The notes below the pieces were generated by a model. That model did no database searches. It was given only the letters and a program-made list of their open reading frames with translations, and was not told where the DNA came from. A program made the translations under genes and the position numbers. From contig NZ_JOFZ01000003.1 in assembly GCF_000721265.1 (NCBI RefSeq), forward strand, positions 62,001 through 126,000: a DNA stretch of 64,000 nucleotides, read 5' to 3'. Shown here one piece after another: positions 32,344 through 40,426 of this stretch. Position 1 is the first letter of the stretch, and each line of letters opens with the position of its first letter. This DNA comes from Streptomyces sp. NRRL F-5126 (lineage in GTDB: Bacteria; Actinomycetota; Actinomycetes; Streptomycetales; Streptomycetaceae).

Positions 32344-34152
32344 TCAGCGCCCCACGGCGTAACCCTGCATGCCGCGCGGGTTCGCGGCGGCGGAAAGCAC
32401 CCCGGTGCGCGGGTCGCGGGCGACGGCGCACAGCCTGCCCTCCGACCACGGGTCCCCAACGGTCACCAGGTGCCCCCTGCGGCGCAGCTCGGCGACGACT
32501 TCCGGGTCGGTGCGGCCCTCGACGGTGAGGCTTCCCGGCACCATGGCCCGCGGGTAGAAGGAGCCGGGGAAGCCGTCGGTGTGCCAGTTGGGCGCGTCGA
32601 TGGCGCCCTGGAGGTCGTATCCGCCGCGCACCCTCCCGCGCAGGGCGAGCGCCAGGAAGAAGTGGACCTGCCACTGGTCCTGCTGGTCACCGCCCGGCGT
32701 GCCGAAGGCGATGGCCGGCACACCGTCGCGCAGCGCGAGCGACGGGCTGAGCGTGGTGCGCGGACGGCGGCCGGGCATCAGCGAGTTGGGCAGGCCCTCC
32801 TCGATCCACATCATCTGCAGGCGGGTGCCGAGCGGGAAGCCGAGTTCTGGGATGACGGGGTTGGACTGCAGCCAGCCGCCGCTGGGCGTCGCGGACACCA
32901 TGTTGCCCCAGCGGTCGACGACGTCGATGTGGCAGGTGTCGCCGCGCGTGCCCCCGTCCTTCGCGACGGTGGGCTCCCCCGCGCCGGCCATGGGCGGCGG
33001 CAGGTGCCCGGCGTCGCCGGCGGCGATGGCCGTCGCGTGGGCGCTGAGCCGGGGCTTTTCGCCGTCCGGCGCGCCCGGCCGCAGCTCGTGCGAGGCACGG
33101 TCGCCGACGAGGGCGCGGCGCGCCGTGTTGTACGGCTCGGAGAGCAGGGTGGCGAGCGGTACGGGCGCGGCGTCGCCGTACCACGCCTCGCGGTCGGCCA
33201 TGGCGAGCTTGGTGCCCTCGACGAGGCGGTGCACGTACTCGGCCGAGCCGTACTCCGGCAGGTCGGCGGCGCGCGACGGCAGCAATGCGAGCTGTTGCAG
33301 GAAGGCGGGGCCCTGGCTCCACGGTCCGGCCTTGCACAGCGTCCAGCCGTCCCACTCGTAGGTGGCGGGCTCCTCGTAGGTCGCGGACCAGCCGGCCAGG
33401 TCGGCGGCCGTGAGGGTGCCGGCGTGGCGTTCCCCGCTGGTGTCCATGGTGGGGCGGGCGGCCTGGGCGACGATGGCCCGGGCGACGAAGCCCTCGCGCC
33501 ATATCCGCCTGGCGGCCTCGATCTGGGCGTTCCTGTCGTCGCCGCCCTCGTCCTCCGCCTCGGCGATCAGGCGCCGCCAGGTCGCGGCGAGCGCCGGGTT
33601 GCGCCACGGCTCGCCCGGGCGCGGCGCCCTGCCGTCCGGCAGGTAGAGGTCGGCGGAGGACGTCCACTCCGTCTCGAACAGCTCGCGCACGGTCTCCACG
33701 GTGTCACCGACGCGCTCGACGGGCGCGTGGCCGTCCTCCGCGTACCCGATGGCGTACCGCAGGACCTCGGCCGGTGTCCTCGTGCCGTGGTCGCGCAGGA
33801 GCGTCATCCAGGCGTCGAAGGCGCCCGGCACGGCGGAGGCGAGCGGGCCGGTGCCCGGCACGAGGTCGAGGCCGAGGGAGCGGTAGTGGGCGACGGTGGC
33901 GCCCGCCGGCGCCACGCCCTGCCCGCACAGCACCCGGACGGGGCCGTCCGCGGGGGCGAGGATGATCGGCGCCTCGCCCGCGGGGCCGTTGAGGTGCGGC
34001 TCCACGACGTGCAGGACGAAGGCTCCCGCGACGGCCGCGTCGTAGGCGTTGCCGCCGTCCTCCAGGACGGCCATGGCGCTCTGGGAGGCCAGCCAGTGGG
34101 TCGAGGCCACCATGCCGAAGGTGCCTTGCAGGGTCGGCCTGGTCGTGAACAT
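32344..34152 (-). CDS. gamma-glutamyltransferase-like Ntn hydrolase
   Basis: The 602-residue product is a gamma-glutamyltranspeptidase homologue that would self-cleave before the Thr in GDTCHIDVVDRWGNMVSATPSGGW, freeing the nucleophile of the small subunit. MVASTHWLASQSAMAVLEDGGNAYDAAVA is the typical N-terminal part of the large subunit, and PGGDQQDQWQVHFFLAL is the late GGD-type signature. There is no signal peptide, unlike periplasmic GGT, so it probably works in the cytoplasm on an unidentified gamma-glutamyl or related amide. MFTTRPTLQGTFGM is chosen as the start; an upstream extension is basic and shadow-like. Confidence 0.87.
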   Translation of the reverse strand: MFTTRPTLQGTFGMVASTHWLASQSAMAVLEDGGNAYDAAVAGAFVLHVVEPHLNGPAGEAPIILAPADGPVRVLCGQGVAPAGATVAHYRSLGLDLVPGTGPLASAVPGAFDAWMTLLRDHGTRTPAEVLRYAIGYAEDGHAPVERVGDTVETVRELFETEWTSSADLYLPDGRAPRPGEPWRNPALAATWRRLIAEAEDEGGDDRNAQIEAARRIWREGFVARAIVAQAARPTMDTSGERHAGTLTAADLAGWSATYEEPATYEWDGWTLCKAGPWSQGPAFLQQLALLPSRAADLPEYGSAEYVHRLVEGTKLAMADREAWYGDAAPVPLATLLSEPYNTARRALVGDRASHELRPGAPDGEKPRLSAHATAIAAGDAGHLPPPMAGAGEPTVAKDGGTRGDTCHIDVVDRWGNMVSATPSGGWLQSNPVIPELGFPLGTRLQMMWIEEGLPNSLMPGRRPRTTLSPSLALRDGVPAIAFGTPGGDQQDQWQVHFFLALALRGRVRGGYDLQGAIDAPNWHTDGFPGSFYPRAMVPGSLTVEGRTDPEVVAELRRRGHLVTVGDPWSEGRLCAVARDPRTGVLSAAANPRGMQGYAVGR

Positions 34153-34806
34153 CAGCTGTGCCACCTCGCCTCTCTCGGTACGGGCGGCCCGGTGCGGTGG
34201 GCGCGCCGCCCATGGACGGGCCTGGCGCGCTCGTGACGTGGCCGCGGCACCCCTGGCCCGGGGGCAGACTACCCAGCGCCGCGGCCCGCGCCGGAGCACG
34301 TCCACGCCTCGGGTGGTGCCGACGGGGTCCCGCAGGCGGGCGGGCGCGACCGCCACACCGGCCCGTCACAACGCGTTGACGGCCGGCATGCTCTCCGTGT
34401 TCGAAGCGGAACCGCGGCGCGCGTGAGGGTGGCCATCGGAAGCGTTTCGTTTTGTTTACGTACCTTTCGGTCACATATTTGTTGTGTTCGACGGCCGCGC
34501 CTCCCCGCCACCGCAGCCCCTCGACGGGCCCGCGGGGACGGCCCCTGCGTCCGCGCGTCACACTTCGCTGCCTACATGTGGCGAGACCGTGTCCGAATCG
34601 AGAGGTTGCTGGCCCACATTCATGGGCAGCAGTCAGCAGATCACGCATCGTTTCAGGGGCGAACCAGCACAACCGCCCACGAAGCACACCAAGAAGTCGT
34701 GAGCCACCTCGACACGGAAATCGCTGTCAAGGCTTGATCCACTCTCGCCACGGTGTGCTAAGGATGGGGAGCCGCATGCGGGGCATGGATTCGAAGGACA
34801 GATGCA
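34153..34806. other. 654-bp intergenic region with AT-rich island
   Basis: No gene is convincing here. A markedly AT-rich island at ~34438-34493 may hold a promoter (TTGTTT at 34452, CATATT at 34474). A hairpin GCTGGCCCA-CATTCA-TGGGCAGC lies at 34608-34630. Close to the permease, TTGATC (34734) and TAAGGA (34759) form a possible promoter with a 19-base spacer. The 104-residue frame at 34423-34737 lacks codon bias and family signs and is not called. Confidence 0.5.
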
Positions 34807-36477
34807 ATGACCACGATTGAAAATCCCCCGGGGGGGAGTGCGGAACAACCGCGCCTCCGCCGGGACATGGGGCGTATCAGCCTGCTGTTCGCCGGTGTCG
34901 GATCGATCATCGGTTCCGGCTGGCTCTTCGGCGCGTTGAACGCCGCGAGGCTCGCGGGACCGTCGTCCGTCTTCTCTTGGGCGATCGCCGCCGTGATGAT
35001 CATTCTCATCGGGCTCTGCTTCGCGGAGTTGGGCACGATGTTCCCGGTGTCGGGCGGTGTGGTGCGCTTCCCGCACCTGTCGTTCGGCTCGTTCGCCAGC
35101 TTCACCATGGGCTGGATCACCTGGATCGCCGCCGCCACCGTGGCACCGATCGAGGTGGAGGGAGCGCTCCAATACGGCACGAAATGGGCGCACTTCACTG
35201 ACGCCCACGCGGATACGGGGACGCACACGCTCACCGGCCTCGGCTACGGGGTCGCCGTCGTCGCCATGGCGTTCTTCGTCGCGCTGAACTACTTCGGTAT
35301 CCGGTGGTTCGCGCGGGTGAACAACGTCCTGGTGTGGTGGAAGCTCCTGGTCATCGTCGGGGTGATCGTGGCGTTCTTCGTCACCGCGTTCCACGGCCAC
35401 AACTTCAGCGCCAAGGAGTACGGCGGGTTCGCGCCGGGTGGCGCGAAGGGCATCTTCACCGCGATCTCGACGGCGGGTATCACGTTCTCGTTCCTCGGCT
35501 TCCGCCAAGGCGTGGAGCTCGCGGGCGAGACGGACAACCCCAAGCGGAACGTGCCGTTCGCCATCATCGGGTCCGTCGCGCTGACGGCGGTCATCTACGT
35601 GCTGCTGGAGCTGGCCTTCATCGGCGCTGTGCCGGGGCACTTCCTGGACTCGTCGCACGGCTGGCTCAACCTGACGTTCACCAACGACTTCGGTCCGCTC
35701 GCCGCCATCTCCAGTGCGATCGGGCTGGGTTGGCTGGCCTACGTCCTGTACGTGGACGCCGTCATCTCCCCGGCTGACACCGGTCTCATCTACACGACGG
35801 TCACCGGCCGCATCTCGTACGCGATGGCGCGCAACAAGAACGCGCCGGCGGCACTCGCCAAGACCACCCGTCGCGGCGCTCCGCTGGTCAGCCTGATCGT
35901 CACGTTCGTTGTGGGCCTGATCGTGTTCCTGCCGTTCCCGAGCTGGCAGCAACTGGTCGGCTTCATCACGTCCGCGACGGTGCTCTCGTTCGGCTCCGGC
36001 CCGATCGTGCTGGCGGCGATGCGCCGTCAGATCCCGGACCAGCCGCGGCCGTTCAAGGTCCCCGGTGGCGACATCATCCCGTTCCTGGCGCTGTACTCGG
36101 CCAACCTGATCGTCTACTGGGCCGGCTGGAACACCAACTGGAAGCTGTTCGCCACGATCGGCATCGGCTTCGTCTTCCTGGCAGCCTTCCAGATCTTCGA
36201 CAAGGGCCAGGCGCCGAAGCTGGACTGGAAGGCCGGCGTGACCTGGGTGCTGCCCTGGCTGGCGGGTCTGGCCATCATCAGCTGGGTGGGCGACTACGAC
36301 GGCGGCCAGGGCTACATCGGCCTCGGCTGGGGCTTCGTGGTCAACCTCGTGCTCGCCGCGATCGTCTACTTCCTCGCACTGCGCGTGCCGCTGCCGCAGG
36401 CACGCGTCCTCGAGCACATCGAGGAGGCACGCGCGGAGGCGCGCGTCGAGGAGGAGGAGCTGGGCGCGTCCCACTGA
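34807..36477 (+). CDS. APC-superfamily amino acid permease
   Basis: The 556-residue product has about 12-14 membrane helices. The first reads RRDMGRISLLFAGVGSIIGSGWLFGAL, the G-S-I-I-G-S-G-W motif by which APC transporters bind the substrate backbone. Further hallmarks are FAELGTMFPVSGGVVRFP and the GFRQGVELAGETDNPKRNVP loop. It likely imports an acidic or neutral amino acid with protons; the resemblance is to the aspartate/glutamate YveA-type group, but I cannot fix the substrate. The polar tail is rich in Glu and Arg (EEARAEARVEEEE). It is single and followed by a very strong terminator. Confidence 0.87.
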   Translation: MTTIENPPGGSAEQPRLRRDMGRISLLFAGVGSIIGSGWLFGALNAARLAGPSSVFSWAIAAVMIILIGLCFAELGTMFPVSGGVVRFPHLSFGSFASFTMGWITWIAAATVAPIEVEGALQYGTKWAHFTDAHADTGTHTLTGLGYGVAVVAMAFFVALNYFGIRWFARVNNVLVWWKLLVIVGVIVAFFVTAFHGHNFSAKEYGGFAPGGAKGIFTAISTAGITFSFLGFRQGVELAGETDNPKRNVPFAIIGSVALTAVIYVLLELAFIGAVPGHFLDSSHGWLNLTFTNDFGPLAAISSAIGLGWLAYVLYVDAVISPADTGLIYTTVTGRISYAMARNKNAPAALAKTTRRGAPLVSLIVTFVVGLIVFLPFPSWQQLVGFITSATVLSFGSGPIVLAAMRRQIPDQPRPFKVPGGDIIPFLALYSANLIVYWAGWNTNWKLFATIGIGFVFLAAFQIFDKGQAPKLDWKAGVTWVLPWLAGLAIISWVGDYDGGQGYIGLGWGFVVNLVLAAIVYFLALRVPLPQARVLEHIEEARAEARVEEEELGASH

Positions 36478-36492
36478 TCGGCAGGTAACACC

Positions 36493-36540
36493 GACACGCC
36501 TGTGCGCGGCGCCCTCCCGGGCGCCGCGCACAGGCGTGTC
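36493..36540. terminator. very strong terminator after the APC permease
   Basis: A perfect 22-bp stem (36493-36514 with 36519-36540) closes on a four-base loop, 15 bases after the permease stop. It insulates the permease from the two-component operon downstream. Confidence 0.88.
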
Positions 36541-36562
36541 CGCACCCCCACCCACGTGCGAT

Positions 36563-36579
36563 TCTCAGGCTGCTCACAG
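36563..36579. promoter_or_regulatory. direct-repeat candidate site for the response regulator
   Basis: TCTCAG-GCTG-CTCACAG lies ~45-60 bp before the response regulator start. A related CTCACG-TA-CTCACAG lies before the glycosyltransferase (39030-39044). Direct repeats with about one helical turn of spacing are the normal target form of OmpR-family regulators, so this may be the autoregulatory site. Confidence 0.35.
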
Positions 36580-36623
36580 GGCGGGCCAAGCAATCTCTCA
36601 CTCCGCGCCTCCACGGTGGCACC

Positions 36624-37412
36624 ATGACCACCACCTCCCCCCAGGACCGGCACCGGCTGCTGCGCCCCGACGGCTCGCCCGTGCGCGTACTCGTCGTGGA
36701 CGACGAGGCGTCGATCACCGAGCTGCTCTCCATGGCGCTGCGCTACGAGGGCTGGGACGTGCGCACCGCCGCCGACACCGCGTCGGCCGTGCGCACCGCA
36801 CGCGAGTTCCGGCCCGACGCGGTCGTGCTCGACGTCATGCTGCCGGACGAGGACGGCCTCGCGGCACTCGACCGGATAAGGGGCCACCTGCCCGAGGTGC
36901 CCGTCCTGTTCCTCACGGCACGTGACGCCGTCGAGGACCGCATCGCCGGGCTCACCGCGGGCGGCGACGACTACGTCACGAAGCCCTTCAGCCTGGAGGA
37001 GCTCGTGGTGCGGGTGCGCGGACTGATGCGCAGGTCAGGGGCGGTGGCCGGGCGCGAAGAGCGGCTGCTCGTCGTCGGTGGCCTGGTGCTCGGCGAGGAC
37101 AGTCGCGAGGTACGCAGGGACGGGGACGCCGTCGAGCTCACCGCCACGGAGTTCGAGCTGCTGCGCTACCTGATGCGCAACCCGCGCCGGGTGCTGTCCA
37201 AGGCGCAGATCCTCGACCGCGTGTGGTCCTACGACTTCGGCGGCAAGGCCAACGTCGTCGAGCTGTACATCTCCTACCTGCGCAGGAAGATCGACGCGGG
37301 CCGCGCGCCGATGATCCACACACGGCGTGGCGCGGGCTACGTGCTCAAGGCGGCCGACGACGCCGGTCCCGGGAGCGGGCCCGGGACCGGCCGGCGCCCG
37401 GGTACGCCGTGA
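36624..37412 (+). CDS. OmpR-family response regulator
   Basis: The 262-residue product has a receiver domain with Asp26-Asp27 (VVDDEAS), phospho-acceptor Asp70 (VVLDVMLPDEDG), Thr98 (FLTARD) and Lys120 (VTKPF), all in place. The winged-helix effector follows (FELLRYLMRNPRRVLSKAQI, YISYLRRKIDAG, HTRRGAGYVL). An unusual ~18-residue tail before the receiver (DRHRLLRPDGSPV) is common in this subfamily of Streptomyces. Its stop overlaps the kinase start (GTGA). The two downstream glycosyltransferase genes suggest control of envelope glycans. Confidence 0.95.
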   Translation: MTTTSPQDRHRLLRPDGSPVRVLVVDDEASITELLSMALRYEGWDVRTAADTASAVRTAREFRPDAVVLDVMLPDEDGLAALDRIRGHLPEVPVLFLTARDAVEDRIAGLTAGGDDYVTKPFSLEELVVRVRGLMRRSGAVAGREERLLVVGGLVLGEDSREVRRDGDAVELTATEFELLRYLMRNPRRVLSKAQILDRVWSYDFGGKANVVELYISYLRRKIDAGRAPMIHTRRGAGYVLKAADDAGPGSGPGTGRRPGTP

Positions 37413-39001
37413 AGCGTCGCACGCGCACGCGACCCGCCCGCCGCCGCTTCGGCCGCAGGTCCCTGCGCACGCGCCTCGTGGTGTCGGCGGTGGCGCTGAT
37501 CGCCGTGGTCGCCGCCGTGATCGGCGCGGTGACGACCATCGCGTTCCGCTCGTACCTGTACGACCAGCTGGACGCGCAGGTGCTCGCCGTCGCCACGCGG
37601 GCCTCGGGACCGCCGCCGGGCGCCGTGCACGGCGCGGGCGGCCTGCCGCCCGGGGCGCCGGCGGTCAGGGACCCGCTGCTGGCCGTGACCGGCGGCGGCG
37701 CACCCGTCGGCACGGTGGGCGCCGAGGTGTCGGCGGACGGGTCGCTCGGCCGTGCGGTGCGCAGCACCGAGCACAGCGGCGCGAACCGGTTCGGGCAGGT
37801 CACCGAGGCGACCCTGAGCGCGGCGCAGACCTCGGCGCTCGCCGCCGTGGCGCGTGACGGCTCACCGCACACCGTGACGCTGCCGGGCCTCGGCGACTAC
37901 CGCGTGCGGCACACCGACGGCGCCAACGGTGACTTCCTCGTGGGACTGCCGCTGGCGGAACTGCACGACAGCCTCGACACCCTGGTCCTGGTGGAGGTCT
38001 GCGTCACCGCGGCCGGGCTCGTGGCCGCGGGCCTGACGGGCAACGCGCTCATCGGCGTGGCGCTGCGGCCGCTGCGCCGAGTCGCGGGCACGGCCAGGCG
38101 GGTGTCCGAACTCCCCCTGCACAGCGGCGAAGTGTCGCTGCTCGAGCGCGTGCCGGACGCGGAGGCAGATCCGGGCACGGAGGTGGGCCAGGTCGGAGCC
38201 GCGCTCAACAGGATGCTGGGGCACGTCGGTTCGGCACTCACCGCGCGCCAGGAGAGCGAGACACGGGTGCGGAGGTTCGTCGCGGACGCCGGTCATGAGC
38301 TGCGCACGCCGCTCGCCTCGATCCGCGGCTACGCCGAACTCACCCGGCGGGGGCGGGAGGAGGCGGGGCCGGACACCCGGCACGCGCTGCGCAGGATCGA
38401 GTCGGAGGCGACGCGCATGGCAGGGCTCGTCGACGACCTGCTGCTGCTCGCCCGACTCGACCAGGGCAGGCCTCTTGAGAGCGCCGACGTCGACCTCGTA
38501 CCGCTGGTGGTGGACGCGGTGGGGGATGCGCGTGCCGCGGGCCCCGGGCACCGCTGGACGCTCGAACTGCCGCCGCCCGACGAAGGCGCCACCGGCTCGA
38601 CGACGGTGTGCGGTGACGCGTCCCGGCTGCATCAGGTGCTGGTGAACCTGTTCGCCAACGCCCGCACGCACACACCGCGCGGGACGACCGTCGTCGCGAG
38701 GGTGTCGCCGGGTACCGCGCCGGGCGCGCCCGTACGGGTCGAGATCGAGGACGACGGCCCGGGAATCCCGGCCGAGTTGCTGCCGCGCGTCTTCGAGCGT
38801 TTCGCGCGCGGCGACGCGTCCAGGTCTCGCACCGCCGGTTCCACAGGGCTCGGTCTCGCGATCGTACGGGCCGTGGTCGCCACGCACGGCGGCACCGTGG
38901 GCGTGGCCAGCAGGCCGGGGCGCACGGTCTTCACGCTGACCCTGCCGGGACGCGGCGCGCCGGCGGCACGGGCGGGGGACGCCGGCCGCGCCGGGAGCTG
39001 A
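37409..39001 (+). CDS. sensor histidine kinase
   Basis: The 530-residue kinase has a basic cytoplasmic start, helix 1 (~22-45), an extracellular domain of ~145 residues with Gly/Pro/Ala-rich stretches, helix 2 (~191-216), a HAMP segment (LRPLRRVAGTARRVSELPL), then the phospho-acceptor His296 in ADAGHELRTPLASIRGYAEL. The ATPase domain has NLFANARTHTP, DDGPGIP, RFARGD and GSTGLGLAIV (N, G1, F and G2 boxes). It pairs with the adjacent regulator by co-translation. The signal sensed outside the cell is unknown. Confidence 0.95.
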   Translation: MKRRTRTRPARRRFGRRSLRTRLVVSAVALIAVVAAVIGAVTTIAFRSYLYDQLDAQVLAVATRASGPPPGAVHGAGGLPPGAPAVRDPLLAVTGGGAPVGTVGAEVSADGSLGRAVRSTEHSGANRFGQVTEATLSAAQTSALAAVARDGSPHTVTLPGLGDYRVRHTDGANGDFLVGLPLAELHDSLDTLVLVEVCVTAAGLVAAGLTGNALIGVALRPLRRVAGTARRVSELPLHSGEVSLLERVPDAEADPGTEVGQVGAALNRMLGHVGSALTARQESETRVRRFVADAGHELRTPLASIRGYAELTRRGREEAGPDTRHALRRIESEATRMAGLVDDLLLLARLDQGRPLESADVDLVPLVVDAVGDARAAGPGHRWTLELPPPDEGATGSTTVCGDASRLHQVLVNLFANARTHTPRGTTVVARVSPGTAPGAPVRVEIEDDGPGIPAELLPRVFERFARGDASRSRTAGSTGLGLAIVRAVVATHGGTVGVASRPGRTVFTLTLPGRGAPAARAGDAGRAGS

Positions 39002-39029
39002 CACGGACGCGACGTCCGCGCATACGGCG

Positions 39030-39044
39030 CTCACGTACTCACAG
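39030..39044. promoter_or_regulatory. CTCAC direct repeat before the glycosyltransferase operon
   Basis: CTCACG-TA-CTCACAG, followed by CACAG-CCTCAG, resembles the site before the response regulator at 36563. It lies ~60-70 bp before the GT2-GtrA start and may be where the regulator acts on this operon. No clear -10 sequence is visible. Confidence 0.3.
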
Positions 39045-39100
39045 CCCCGCCACAGCCTCAGCACACTGCCGGGACAGTGCGCCCCGCGAGTGTGTGTTCC

Positions 39101-40426
39101 ATGCGCACCGAAACCCCAGGGGACGCGCTTCCCGCACGCGAGCACCTGCCGGCGAGGGCCGCGGGCGCTCCCGTGCTCGACGTGACGATCCCCGTGTACA
39201 ACGAGGAGCAGGACCTCGCGCCCTGCGTCCGCGGACTCCACGACCACCTGACACGCACGTTCCCCTACGCCTTCCGCATCACCATCGCCGACAACGCGTC
39301 CACGGACTCCACCCCGGCGGTGGCGGCCGGACTGGACGCCGGCATTCCCGAAGTGAGGTCCCTGCGCCTGGAGGAGAAGGGCCGGGGGCGCGCCCTGCGC
39401 GCCGTCTGGTCGCACTCGGACGCGCCGGTGCTCGCGTACATGGACGTCGACCTGTCCACTGACCTCAACGCGCTCCTGCCGCTGGTCGCGCCGCTCATAT
39501 CGGGCCACTCCGACCTGGCCATCGGCTCCCGGCTCGCCCGCTCGTCGCGGGTCGTGCGCGGCCCGAAGCGCGAGTTCATCTCGCGGGCGTACAACGTGAT
39601 CCTCAAGTCCTCGCTGTCCGCGCGGTTCAGTGACGCGCAGTGCGGGTTCAAGGCGGTCAGGCGGGACGTCGCCGAGCGGCTGCTGCCCATGGTCGAGGAC
39701 ACCGGCTGGTTCTTCGACACGGAGATGCTCGTACTCGCGGAACGCGCGGGGCTGCGCATCCACGAGGTGCCCGTCGACTGGGTCGACGACCCCGACAGCC
39801 GAGTGCGCATCGTCCGCACGGCCACGGAGGACCTCAAGGGCGTCTGGCGGCTCGGGCGGGCGCTCGCGGTCGGTGCCCTGCCGCTCGACCGGCTGGCGCG
39901 TCCCCTCGGCGACGACCCGCGCGACCGCGGCCCGGCACCGGTGGAGCGCGGCCTGCTCAGGCAGGTGGCCGGGTTCTGCGTGGTGGGCGTCGCCTCCACC
40001 CTCTTCTACCTGCTGCTGTACTCCCTCTTCAGGTCAGGACTCGGCGCCCAGGGCGCCAACGCGGCGGCGCTGCTCGTGTCCGCCGTCGCCAACACGGCCG
40101 CCAACCGCAGGCTCACCTTCGGCGTGCGGGGCAGGCGCCGCGCGGTGCGCCACCAGCTGCAGGGGCTCGTGGTGTTCGCCGTCGGGCTCGCCCTGACGAG
40201 CGGATCGCTCGCGGCGCTCGACTCGGCGACCGGCTCGCCCTCGCACACGACGGAACTCGCGGTGCTGATCGCGGCGAACCTCGCCGCGACGGTGCTGCGG
40301 TTCCTGCTGCTGCGGGCCTGGGTCTTCCCCGAGCGCCGGGTCCCGGCCCCGGCGGCCGATCCCCCCACCATGACCGCTTTCCCCACCGATCCCACCCACG
40401 TGACCGACGAACGGACCACTCGATGA
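39101..40426 (+). CDS. GT2 dolichyl-phosphate-mannose-synthase-like glycosyltransferase fused to GtrA domain
   Basis: Residues ~25-270 form a GT2 domain: VTIPVYNEEQDLAPC, ITIADNASTDSTP, AYMDVDLSTD (metal DxD), QCGFKAVRRD and DTGWFFDTEML. It would transfer a sugar, probably to polyprenyl phosphate. Residues ~290-425 are a GtrA-type four-helix membrane domain, which in other systems flips lipid-linked sugar. The fusion couples synthesis with membrane transfer. ATG 39101 is chosen; GTG 39077 is in frame. Its stop overlaps the GT39-like gene (ATGA), which could use the lipid-linked sugar. Confidence 0.9.
   Translation: MRTETPGDALPAREHLPARAAGAPVLDVTIPVYNEEQDLAPCVRGLHDHLTRTFPYAFRITIADNASTDSTPAVAAGLDAGIPEVRSLRLEEKGRGRALRAVWSHSDAPVLAYMDVDLSTDLNALLPLVAPLISGHSDLAIGSRLARSSRVVRGPKREFISRAYNVILKSSLSARFSDAQCGFKAVRRDVAERLLPMVEDTGWFFDTEMLVLAERAGLRIHEVPVDWVDDPDSRVRIVRTATEDLKGVWRLGRALAVGALPLDRLARPLGDDPRDRGPAPVERGLLRQVAGFCVVGVASTLFYLLLYSLFRSGLGAQGANAAALLVSAVANTAANRRLTFGVRGRRRAVRHQLQGLVVFAVGLALTSGSLAALDSATGSPSHTTELAVLIAANLAATVLRFLLLRAWVFPERRVPAPAADPPTMTAFPTDPTHVTDERTTR

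Noticed and set aside
34423..34737. 104-codon frame in the gap before the APC permease
   Set aside because: GC content and codon choice do not match a Streptomyces gene, there is no ribosome site, and no domain is visible.
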